Source: Brachypodius melanocephalos (taxonomy: Eukaryota; Chordata; Aves; Passeriformes; Pycnonotidae). From it: a stretch of 64,000 bases of DNA. The stretch spans positions 6,051,105 through 6,115,104 of the forward strand of contig VZSR01000479.1 of assembly GCA_013398615.1 (NCBI GenBank), read 5' to 3'. The translations under genes were made by a program, and so were the position numbers. Below, one piece after another: positions 12,416 to 22,929 of the stretch (its first letter is position 1; every line of letters begins with the position of its first letter). The notes beneath the pieces were generated by a model. That model did not search any database, was not told where the DNA came from, and saw only the letters and a list, made by a program, of their open reading frames with translations.

Positions 12416-13808
12416 AAATCTGTTTGCTCCAATCTCTTGATTGCTCAGATCAGCATAATAAAAATGCATTGAAGAACTGAGGCCCAAGTCTAGCAATTTA
12501 TATTTGCTTTTATAATTTCTTTTTCATTTGTTACGTTCACAACTGATTCCTAAGCTAAATATACTGAGGGCAAAATGTAGAAGAAGGGTTCCATGATGCT
12601 AAGTGGTGAACAGATGCAGAACTGAAAAGGCAGCTCCTGTCCTGAGTCTTGCAGTGTAATTGGGGTGGGGGAAGTCACTGGTGAGCTTCTTTCTTGTGTG
12701 AGTGGCCCCTGGGCTCCTTGCCTTGCTCTCCCAGGCTGTTCCCTACCTCAGACAGGCAATAGATTTTATAAAGGGGGCAGAAAAGAACCTTGCCAAAGGC
12801 CTTAGCCCACCCCTAGTGAGAACAGAACTCTAGATTTCCTCAAGAATTGCCTTGGGTGTGACAGGAGATGAGTTTCTCCTGGTTTGACAGGAGTTGAATT
12901 TCTTTTCCTGAAATTGGAAGTGGAATATTTAAGCTGTGATGTCAGACTGGGAGTCCATAAGGAGCCAGTTGCAGAGGCCAAGCCAACACATCACTTTTCT
13001 ATAGCACTGAGTTGAGCTAAGGGACTCAGAGACAGCCTTGGCTTGCAGTCTCAGCTCTTCTCTTTTTTTAGCACGATTTTAGGTGTGCAGAGCCCCTTCA
13101 GTTAATTAAAAGATTGACTTAGTCATATGCAATCACTGAACCATAGGCAAAACCTTCAAAGTGTGAATTTTTTGTGAGAAGAAAGATGTTTTCAAATATT
13201 TGTTCATCAAAAATATTTCTCAGTTGCTGTCACCTGCTGCATTGAAGTGGTCTTGTGCCTCGTTTTGCATTCCCTTCAAAGTCCATCCAATAAGTAGTCT
13301 TTAAAGTCAGTTAGGAAGAAAATTAAATTATGCCTCTCTTATACCAGGTATGTACAGATGAGTGTGTGGAAAAACATTTTATGGAGGTTTTGTCTGCCAA
13401 AAGGGAATGAAAAAGCCTTTTGTGATGCTCTACAAGAAAGAAACATGTTAGCAGCATGGCATTTGGCTAGAAGTGCAGCAGATAAAAACTGGGTCATGGC
13501 ACCAAAGAAGGAGAGAAAATTGTTTCATTTGGGGGTGAAGGTCATCTGAAATAAGTGATTTCACATTTAAAAGGCCACTAAGGAGAAAATTGATGAACGT
13601 TAACCTAATTTCATATTGCTTTATTTCATTCTTTTTTCTTTTCTTGTTTGTAATGCTTACGTGTTCAGGAAGTTGAGGTAGGTTTCTCAATTTTAACTTG
13701 TAAATACCCATAGAGTGAATAAAAATATTTACAATATATCATAATTCATTCAATGTTTTAAACTCTTATGATCAATTGTTAATATTGTTACAAATGAAAG
13801 GCATTGAT

Positions 13809-13851
13809 ACATGTTAATTATTAATGTGTCAATATTGATTAATTAACATGT
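13809..13851 (+). repeat. AT-rich inverted repeat, 12-bp perfect arms
   Basis: The left arm ACATGTTAATTA (13809-13820) is an exact reverse complement of TAATTAACATGT (13840-13851), with a 19-base spacer. The surrounding bases are rich in TTAAT and ATTAA words. Confidence 0.85.
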
Positions 13852-14450
13852 TAATATGAAAATTGTGTAAGTTTCATTTGTTACAGAAGGCATAAGGGAT
13901 TTTTAGCACCTTAGTTTCAACTCTTGTAGAATGCTCAGAAATGCATACATTTCTTTCTGTCAGGAAGGTGTTTTACTGAATGGGAAATTTAAATCTCTTT
14001 GATCAAGTTGATTGTATTTATATCTATATGTGTGTGCTGCTTCTCTGTTGGAAGAAGTTACAGTGAAATGATGATATTCCTTCAGAGACAATCAGAGTTA
14101 CACCTTCTAACAAAAGTCATTTGAGGATATTGTTATAAATCTCAGCCCCTTCCCGAGTACTGGCACAAAGCCCTGTCTGCTTCTGAGTCAGAGCTCGAAG
14201 CTGTATTTAAATGTGACACAGATTTTCTGCTCACCATATCCACGGGGTGAGTTTCACCTTTATGGTGCCATCACCCTTCAGTCTCGGTTCTTGCTGCTGT
14301 GGATGCCGAAGGGAAGCCCTGGTGCTGTATTTTGTGTGGTTTTGGTTTAATCCAGGTACCACCTAACTCACACTCTCACCTTCCCCATTACCTGGATGGC
14401 ATAGGGAGGAGAACTGGGCAGGGAAAAAAGTAAAGGAGTCGTGATAAGAA

Positions 14451-14492
14451 CATCATCATCAATCATCATCAATCATCATCATCATCATCATT
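14451..14492 (+). repeat. (ATC)n microsatellite
   Basis: About 14 ATC units with two single-A interruptions (CAATCATC), running to 14492. Confidence 0.9.
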
Positions 14493-16071
14493 ACAAAAAA
14501 GATAGATGAATAAACCATAAGAGAGACTAGTACAATTTTCACCACCTGCATAGCAGTGCCCAGCTGATCCCCCAGTAGTGACCATCTCACTCCAGTTTAT
14601 ATTCTGAGCCTTAAGGTGTGGAATATCCCTTTGGCCAGTTTGGGTCACTTGTCCTGCCCATTCCTCCTCCCAGCTCCTCTCTGAAGAAACCTGGGAAACT
14701 GAAAAGTCTTTGGCTTGGAGTAAACAACTAAAACATCAGTGTGTTATCAACATTATTCTCATCCCAAATCAGCACTGTACCAGCTGCTAAGAGGAAAATT
14801 AATTCTATCCCAGCTGAAACCAGGACAGTTGTCCAAGTGGCATAAGTTATTTTGAACTGCTATTGACTATATTGCTCTAATGTATGTATAGTCATTATTT
14901 ACTCCTATAAATAATAATGGAGTTTATATATTGAAAATCTCAAAGGTTTTCTTTATTTCACCTTTTGGGGTTTTTTTTTCCACGTATTTTTTCTTGTGTA
15001 TTTTCTATGTTATCAGACTCTGGTTTCAGGCACATTCTAAAATAAACATAATTTCAGTTTTCAAAATGGAATACTAAACTTGTCTGCATGAAGGAGAGGA
15101 GGAGGAATAATAGATCTACAGAAGAGATGGCTGTATTGTAGGTATTTTTGTGAGGAAGGTCCATTTTCTTGTAAAATATTCCTTTGACACTGAAATTGAG
15201 ATAAACCCCCTTTCCAATCCTTATTTCAAAACTGGTTCCATATGCCACCAGCATAAGAAATCCTTGTTGGGAGTTGAATTATTTAACAGTTTCTGATGCT
15301 GAAAACCCAGTAGCAAAGCAACACCTTGGAAAAAATGTGAGGAGGCACAAAAAGAATATTTTGTTGCTGAAAAAATTCTGCTATAAAAGCTGAAAACCCA
15401 ACACATTCTGAAAAGTGATTAATGCCTGGTGAATTTAGCAGTACATCATCATCAGTTACAAAGCATTGTATAACCATGAGGGGGTTTTTGTATTAGCAAA
15501 GCTGTGAAATTCAAAGGCAAGCCTGCGATTCTATTTCTGGTGCCAAACCCTGAAACTTGTGAAGAAAAAGATATAGATACTTTTAAAGTATCTGAAATAA
15601 CTTATGGGTAATAATCTTTGCTGTTATTGTGGAGCATTATCACTGTCCATGAAGTCAGTATGACACTGAGCATGAACATATTAAAAAAAAAATCCCATTT
15701 CCTCCTGCTAGTCATGCAGAATAATTTGACCTCACCCAACATTTGCCTGTGCTTGCCTGCTCCAGAGCAGGCAGAGAAGAGCAGCAGAATAATCCATGGC
15801 TCTCCATGCTGTCCATAATGTTCTGAAAGGAACATGAGGTGCATCTCCTGATGGTCACTGAGGCTGTGGAGTCCTCACTCCTGTAACAGCCTGTTCTGAA
15901 CCCATAAAGTCATGCTGACTTCCAAGTCTCCAAAAATATTCCAGGTTAGGGTGACTGGATCGCATGAGAGCATGTGAAATTCTCAATACTGGAGATAAAT
16001 GGTAAATGAAGCCCTACAGAAGAAGTAATTTAGATGTCTTATTCACACAGATGGGTTTTTAGTTACCGTCC

Positions 16072-16312
16072 TGGCAGGAAAAAGCAATCTCGGTGTCATT
16101 CTGGACAGCTTGATGAATACATCTCTTTAGTGGCATCTCTCAGGAAATGAATATAGAATACTGGATATATTAAAAAGGAAACAAAGATTAATATGCAGAA
16201 AAATATGACAGTGTTGTAGAAATTTTCTATGCTTCCTCACCTCAAATAGATAATTCTGTTCTTATCACATCCTCTCAAAGAGGACACAAGGGAGATACAC
16301 AGAGTATGCTGA
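16072..16312 (+). mobile_element. Old CR1/L3-type LINE fragment
   Basis: The sequence follows the amniote CR1 ORF2 3' region in order: ATCTCGGTGTCATTCTGGAC (compare 'CTTGGAGTCATTGTGGACAG'), AGCTTGATGAATACATCT, a decayed run over the 'AAACAGAATG' area, and CTTCCTCACCTCAAATAG (compare the 'GGTCACCTCATCTCAAA' block). It is heavily mutated, with no open frame across it. Confidence 0.5.
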
Positions 16313-17103
16313 AACTGATATATCAGTTGGGCTTAACTCCCATTTCTTCAGCACTAGGGTTGATGGCACTCTGAAGCAGAGAAAAGTTTACCTTCAGATA
16401 AATATTTGCTAAGTACATAGAATACAGATTGATCCAACACATGGAAGAGTTTTCCATTCTTTCTGCAGAGACTAGTTTACAACAGTCATTATTTGGCCAG
16501 GCACTCTGACAGCCCCTGCTTTCTCCAGTGTAAAATCCAGTGAGAATTGTGTAGAACAGAACCACAACACTAAAAATGATCTCTTTCCATCAGATTTTAG
16601 AAAATTTTTGAAGTTTAATAGTGGGAACAGTGACAAAAATATTCACTGCAAGTGCTCCTCGGAGTTTTTTGTACTATTTAAATGTAATGTTTGCAATATT
16701 ACTCCTGTATTCTATACATTCACAATGGTGTGATTTGCATATGTCCAAATGGATGTATCTTTGAATTTACTTTGCTCGCCTTTGGCCACATCAGGGTGGT
16801 GTGGATCATGTCATACTACCTGAACAACATGTTCTTATCAAAGACTGTGGACTAACATGAAATAATACAGAGTTAATATAAAATGTTTAACAATGGATGA
16901 GCTTTCAAAAACAATCCAGAAGAAAAATTCAAGGTGCTGAATCTGAGGAGTTCTTTATCCTTCAATTTTTAACCTGCATCAACTGCTCCTTAGGACACAA
17001 CCTGTTGATAGTCTTATCTGATTGGAGCTAAATCTCTTAGAATCAAAGCACAAATTGATTTATTTAGTTGTGTAAAATAGTACTGAAAATACCGATTGTA
17101 CTT
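16313..17103 (+). other. SPOCK1 intron just upstream of the exon
   Basis: Unique-looking AT-rich sequence. I see no repeat or second exon. The minus-strand frame at 16323-16565 has no recognisable product. Confidence 0.5.
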
Positions 17104-17145
17104 TTCCTGAGATTTCTTTTTTTTTTTTTTTTAATCCCCCTTTAG
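17104..17145 (+). promoter_or_regulatory. SPOCK1: 3' splice site of the SPOCK1 exon
   Basis: A 16-T polypyrimidine tract, a short AA, then CCCCCTTTAG directly before the exon. A plausible branch-point region is TTCCTGAG at about 17104-17111, or the TACTGAAA upstream of it. This is one of the strongest acceptors in the window. Confidence 0.85.
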
Positions 17146-17191
17146 GATGATTATTTCAGAAACTGGAATCCAAACAAGCCATTTGATCAAG
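17146..17191 (+). CDS. SPOCK1: SPOCK1 (testican-1) internal coding microexon
   Basis: A 46-nt exon that reads DDYFRNWNPNKPFDQ plus the first base of the next codon. Just upstream lie a run of 16 T (17117-17132) and the acceptor CCCCCTTTAG; just downstream is the donor GTAAAC. As I recall testican-1, this peptide sits in the testican-specific N-terminal segment, after the signal peptide and before the follistatin/Kazal, SPARC EF-hand and thyroglobulin type-1 domains. SPOCK3 has TWSPGKPFDQ at this place and SPOCK2 differs more, so SPOCK1 is the best match. The trailing G (phase 1) fits the alanine (GCN) that follows in the family, and the phase-0 start fits an upstream exon ending in FRD. Testican-1 is a secreted heparan/chondroitin sulfate proteoglycan of extracellular matrix, abundant in brain; the family has been linked to control of MMP and cathepsin L activity. 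The flanking exons are outside the window or were not found. Confidence 0.95.
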
Positions 17192-17197
17192 GTAAAC
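17192..17197 (+). promoter_or_regulatory. SPOCK1: 5' splice site of the SPOCK1 exon
   Basis: The sequence CAAG|GTAAAC matches the vertebrate donor consensus at -1 and at +1 to +4. It sits exactly where the SPOCK1 reading frame needs the exon to end. Confidence 0.85.
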
Positions 17198-18839
17198 TTC
17201 GTACACGTTTTCTGGTTGTCTTCTGCTATTTTGTGATATCCCCATATGCTTTGTGCCTCTCCTCCTCTGTCTGTCCCGTGCATTAGTGGAGAACAATATT
17301 CATACTTACATCTTGTTCCCAATTTAGGCACAGCTTGAGGTGGTTTATGTAGAAGAGTTTGACTCATCTTGGTATTTTTTCACTGTGTTTTTTAATCCCC
17401 ATCCATTCCCCTTTATTTTCAATGATGAAATGTGTGCTCAGAGAGATTTCTCTGTAACCATGAATCGTGGTTTAACATGCAATTTAAAACAGAGATCTTC
17501 ACGTTCATTCTCTTTCATGTTAAAGGCTTTGCTAAATTAATGTCTTAAATGTAACCACTGCATTTTCTAACACTCAAGGGCCCAATTCTTTGAAAGCAAC
17601 TGTAATGCATGAATTTTAGGGCTGATTTTAAAAGGGAAATGGTGTTTTGTATATGCTGCTGTTTCAGATGCAGGCTTTGTAAATGATGTTTTGCACTTTG
17701 TCTTGGTGAGTGTTTAAGTTATTTCAGTACTTCAAATATTTCCAGGCCAGGCACTAAAGGATAGTAAAAAAACCCAAAAAACTCATTCTGATTGTGTCCA
17801 GGATAGCACTGGATTCAACAGCCATACCAGGAAAAAGAAATTCAAAATCACTCAAGTGTTTAGGAAGAAAATACTTTTTTGGAAGTGTTCTCTGAGGGTT
17901 CTTCTGAAAATTTCACTTTACATCCATTTCTATATTTCATTGCCAAGCATGTTCCTTGTATTGTCTGTAGCTCACAGGAATATCATTGGGGTTGGAGCTT
18001 AAGAGTGTAGATTGTCTTTGGGGAAATGGAACTTCAGCGTCAAAGGAAAGGCAGAGTTGATGCTTTTGTCAAGACACATATCCACAGAGGTTTTCAAAGG
18101 CATTTGAGGATTTAGGATTACAAATCCTATTGACTTCAAATGGAACCGATGCTCCTGCCGCTCTCGGAGGCCTTGTGACCCTCTGTCTTCCCAAGAGGAA
18201 AAACAAAAACGTAAATCTTGGCAAAGTACTGCAGAGAGATTTTGAACTGACATGCTTTAAAACTGTCCTGTTTATTGTGTTACTGAGATGTCTGACTCTG
18301 GGCAAAACCAGGAATGCTTGTAGAGAATCTAAAGTCACACATGGATACCTTGAAGGGATATGTCGGGTGTCTGTTGAAGATTTCTGTCTCTTTGTAAAGA
18401 AAAGGATCATTTCTTTTCCAGTGCAGAATTTCTCTGACGGTCTCTGGTCAGGAGGCAGAATGCAGACTGAGGGATGCAGTCTGAGCAGGGTGCTCTGCCT
18501 TGCACAGAGACCTGCGCACTGCTTTTTTCTCACTTAAATCTTACAAATGGATTTTATTAGACTAATGGATCATTCTTTTTGACACAGGTCACTACTCTTG
18601 GCTGTGGCAAAATTCGCCCTGACTAGAACATTGAGAAATAACCACTCAGACATTTCTAAAGAGATTTATTGCACAAAGAAAAAGGTTTGAAAACTGTTGA
18701 TTAGTTTAGTTACATATACACAGAGCGTGAGTCTTTAGTCACTGATCCCAGTGTTGTCACCCAAAAAATGAAGAGAAATCATCTGTTGCTGCTTTGGGCC
18801 CTATGAGTCAGATGCTGACAGGACTAATCCTCAGTTTCT

Positions 18840-18900
18840 ATATGCATATAGGTATGTATATGTGTATAAATGTATACATGATATATTTATGCGTATATAG
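18840..18900 (+). repeat. Imperfect (TATG/TA)n tract
   Basis: About 60 bases dominated by TATATG, TGTATA and ATACAT words. An imperfect alternating purine-pyrimidine microsatellite. Confidence 0.75.
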
Positions 18901-18930
18901 AGGGAGTGCCATTAAAATAGAAACTGCTGA

Positions 18931-18953
18931 GATGAAGGAAGGAAGGAAGGATG
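18931..18953 (+). repeat. (GAAG)n microsatellite
   Basis: About five GAAG units between GAT and GATGG. Confidence 0.8.
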
Positions 18954-19698
18954 GCTTTCTCTTTCCCAGATGTTGCCACCAGAGCTTTAATTTCTGTAAT
19001 TTTCCACAGAGAGGCAAAAGAATACTCAGAAGAATTTGTCCCAGCTCTTTTACGCAGCATGAGCTGCAAGACAATTGTTTAATCTGTTTTTCCTTTTCCA
19101 TTCTCCCTGCCTGGGTATTTTTCCCCATGTTGTTCTGTTTGGCTTTGGGGAGTTCAAATGCCCCTTATGCTCCTGTATGGTTTTGAAGATAGAAAAGCTT
19201 TCATTTTATATTTTTTGGGATTCTGATATCCAGAGAGAGTGTACAGATCCTGTGGTGAGGAGCCCCAGCTTGCTCCTGTGAATCGAGCAGCAGCTCTGTG
19301 TTCTCACCACACAATTGTTATTTTGAGAGATATCCTAAAAGCTTCTTTTAACCTCACATGACCAAGATTCTTCCTAGTTACTGAAGAGAAAAAACTTCTC
19401 CAGTAGGTGAATGAAAAGAGATTTGGAGTTTTATAGAAAATCAAGTCTGGTATCACCAAGCTAAAGCTCTTTTGTGCAAGAACTAACTTTTTGGGACAGA
19501 TTTACAAGGTTTTAATATTAAAAATCTACTTCTCAATTCTAAATCTAAAATCCTGCTTGAATATTCTAATTGTGAAGCCTTCATGTGGAGCCAAACTGTA
19601 GAGCCAGGCTGAAAGAGCTGGGAGGGCAGGGTTGGAAGTAACTAAAGTCAAAAAATACCTGCCAGAGGGACCTCACAGAGGCAGCTGGAGGATTCCAT

Positions 19699-19729
19699 AT
19701 CAGATGGAATGAAATAGATTCCATCTGAT
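19699..19729 (+). repeat. Inverted repeat, 12-bp perfect arms
   Basis: ATCAGATGGAAT (19699-19710) and its exact reverse complement ATTCCATCTGAT (19718-19729), with a 7-base loop GAAATAG. A further ATTCCAT lies just before the left arm. Confidence 0.85.
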
Positions 19730-22159
19730 TTAAAAGCAGATTAAAACAAGCTTAACAGATTTAAAAACCAACAGTAATCAGAGGTTTTGAAAATCAGCAG
19801 AGTTGTGCTCCCAGGCTTGTACTTCATTTGCATCTTTTAAAGAGGTCTGCTGCATCCAACCAGCTTTGTATTCTTTTCTGACAAAAAGGATAAATTATTT
19901 AATTGTGCATTGAAAAACAATAGCAGTGTAATCAAGCTGTCTGCTTTCTGCTTGCAGTGTGGAGAGAAATACCTGAGTGTTTGTCTCAGGTGAAAAAACC
20001 ACCTTGTTTTGTAAAAAAAGCATTCATGGCTTTCACTGAAAGCACCTCTAGGGAGTGACACGAGGTATCTTTGGATAACAGGCCTGTTCAAGGGAAGTCA
20101 ACTTGAATGGTTCAACTGCAGCTCAGAGGGCACTTGAGTGATCAGAGTTTATTTTTAGCTGAGCTACCAGCCCAGCTTTCTATTCATCTTTAACCCAGGA
20201 GGAACCGCTACCAAAGTGAGCATCTTACTGCCAGAGCTGAGCTAACGAGGTGCTGGGACTGCAGAAGGCAGCAGAGTTTGTAGCCTGGAAATGATTGCTG
20301 GTCATTAATATTGAACTGGATTCTGTCACAGAAGCAGGAAAGCAGAGAGCAGAAGGGGCAGGTTAGCCAGGATTTTGAAATATGAATCAAAGAGTTGGGT
20401 TTTTTTTTCCCTGACGAGGTCGTTTGAGGGTTCTTAAGGAGCTTGACAGCTCACTTGGCATACTTTCCCAGTCTTCTTCATCCACTTGGGAGAAAGAAAA
20501 GAGGGAATAGGGGAAAACTTTAGCATAAATCAAGTGAGAGATTTTGATACATGGCTCATAGTCAGCACCTATCCAGACTTGCCAGAAAATGAACTCATTA
20601 AGACTTTATGGATTATGTTAATTGAAAACTGTTAAATAATAAAAAAAAAAAGTTAAAGTTACTGAAAATTTCTGCTAGAAGCCACCCTAAAATTGCTGGC
20701 AGCAGTGTCCAATTTGCCATATGAGGTTTTAAAAGCATTGTTACCCAGAACATAGGAGCTGTGGAAGTAATGGGGTGCACATTGTATTGCAGATGCATGA
20801 GCTCTGAATCCAAACATGTTTAAAACATCGAGCTGCCGTTATTATTAACAACACAGCTGTAGAAGGATGCAATAAGAGGGGTAAAAATTTGATTCTGTGG
20901 TAGTGCTGATTTTTTTTCCCAAATATGTGCTTAAAACCATCCACTCAACTATGGAATTTTCTGTTCAAGGAGGTGCAAGTTTCCCCCTTTCCATTTGGAT
21001 TGTGACACTCTCAGAGGATTTCAGTGGATGGAGCTGGCCTGAGTCCCCTCCCTCAGCTCTGCCTTCAGCACTGAGGCACAAGGACTGCCTAGAAACAGAG
21101 TACAATTTTACCCATTGCTGTTGCTAGCAATACCAAATGTACCAAGCTGCAGGGAAAAAAAGCTCCTGATTAGAAATGGTCTGACCTTTCCCCTTTGTCT
21201 TCCAGCCTTTGACTTTCTCTTCACTGTCTATTCCCAATCCTCTTCCCCAATAACTGAGAAATCTGGACAGGGATGTTCTTTCTCAGGGCTTTCATTATCT
21301 GCCCTTGGAGAGGAGGGAATACAAAAAATTAAAAAAATTCAAACTCCCTATTCCACTGTATTGTGTGAAAATCTTTATCTGCCTGAATTGGAGCTATCAA
21401 TGACTGACTTTAATGCCAGACACCCTCATTTAAACTTGACTATCATCATTAATTACAGACATGTACTCATTTCAAAGAGCTCCCCTTGAGCACTAATGAA
21501 AGGCTGAACTAGCAAAATACCCTCACTTTTGAAGAGGAAACTCTGCTTTTGAGTGAACTGAGGCCTCCAATGTAGCATAGCCTATGACTTTCACAGCCCA
21601 GCAGCCCTGTGAAGTGAACTTGCCAAATTTAGAGCATTACATTTCAAGATGAATGTGTTGGTCTCAGTGCTTCCTCTCCTTGTGCATCACATCCTACCTG
21701 TGTCTGTCCAGTGTTTAAATCACAAATCCAAACTCCAGAAATGGGCTCCTGCAGCTGTGCAGAAGAGAAGTTTGCCTAAAATTCGTAAGCCTTCCAAAAC
21801 GAAAGGAGTGAAAATGGGAAGCCTGTGATGCAGGATGAAAAATCTTAGAACCTGCAATTATTTTTGAACATGTAATTTTCTGTTAGCCCAGTTAAGATGT
21901 TCTTTCAGAAAAGCCTGAATAAATTCCTCACAAAGAGATGTTTAGTACTGAACACATCTCTAGTCACAAATATATGTTAGTTTTATAATAAATGTTTTCT
22001 ATTACAGTGCCTCAGATGGCAGATTTCAATTGAATAACTTATTTTACAATTTATTTTTTGACTGTGCCTGAATTAGTTTTAGAGGCTTATTCATAGTGCA
22101 AGTGCACATGAATTATGTTTGCAAATCTTCAGTAAATCAGTCCAATTTTAGAACATGTT

Positions 22160-22620
22160 AACTGAATCAACCAAAAACAATAGCTGAGATGCAGCACATG
22201 AAATATACTGTCTCCCATCAAATGCATTTCAAGCACATATGGCTGCTTATCTCCAGGCAGATGCACATGGTTCTTTTTGCATGCTAGAAGCATAATATTA
22301 AATTCTTCATAAGCTTGTAAGCAACCAATTTTGTCATTAAATATGGCACGAGAAGTGAGAGGGCTGGGGTGCTTGTGTGTGATTGCATTATGGCTGATGT
22401 GCTTTGAGCAGAGACAGTGATCAATAGGCTGCTTGCCTGGAATTTTATTAGCACTTGGGGAGCACTTGTTAGTTTGTCAATAATGGGGCTGGTTTGCTTT
22501 TAATATCTTACTTCATTGACTGTGAAGCAGACATGATTTTCAAAGGGGAATTCGTGCCCTCCCCACGCTCATCCAGCTTCCATTGAAATAAAGGCATTTT
22601 GGGGGAATATCACAGAACCC
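22160..22620 (+). promoter_or_regulatory. Candidate conserved noncoding element (unproven)
   Basis: About 450 bases with no repeat hallmark and no open frame, rich in ATTA/TAAT, GCAT and CAGATG-type words. It has the look of vertebrate intronic conserved elements. This is an impression from composition only; conservation cannot be seen from one sequence. Confidence 0.2.
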
Positions 22621-22929
22621 AAGCCTGCTCTCTTTGGCATCTCTCAGGGATCAGAGATTTCCTTCCCAGTGTTTCAGTTCAGTATACAGGAGTTCATGTT
22701 TGGTAACCTACCAAACAGAAACAGAGATCAAGAAAAATGATGGCTCAGTGGAGAGAGATGCTGATGGTAAGGCACTGCTGAGAAGGCCAAAGCTTTGGCA
22801 CCTGGCTCTGCTTTGCCTTTCACATAAAAGGGCTGCTAAGACCAGGTGGAGACTGTAGTTGATATCTTCAGCTGGAGTGTAAAAATCCTGATGAGGGAAA
22901 GGGCAGGCTTAGGTAAATTAAATCTCTGC

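Larger units (their letters stand above)
12416..16071 (+). other. SPOCK1 intron
   Basis: No exon recognised. It holds an AT-rich inverted repeat (13809-13851) and an ATC microsatellite (14451-14492). The 13.4-13.7 kb frames overlap on both strands and look random. Confidence 0.5.
17198..22159 (+). other. SPOCK1 downstream intron, first part
   Basis: No exon recognised. It contains a TA/TG-rich tract (18840-18900), a GAAG tract (18931-18953) and a short inverted repeat (19699-19729). Two long frames near 18.07-18.54 kb overlap on opposite strands; neither has a known domain, and both look like chance. Confidence 0.5.

Noticed and set aside
18069..18537. Two long frames on opposite strands (154 and 135 codons)
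   Set aside because: They overlap almost fully on opposite strands, have no recognisable domain or splice context, and both cannot be real.
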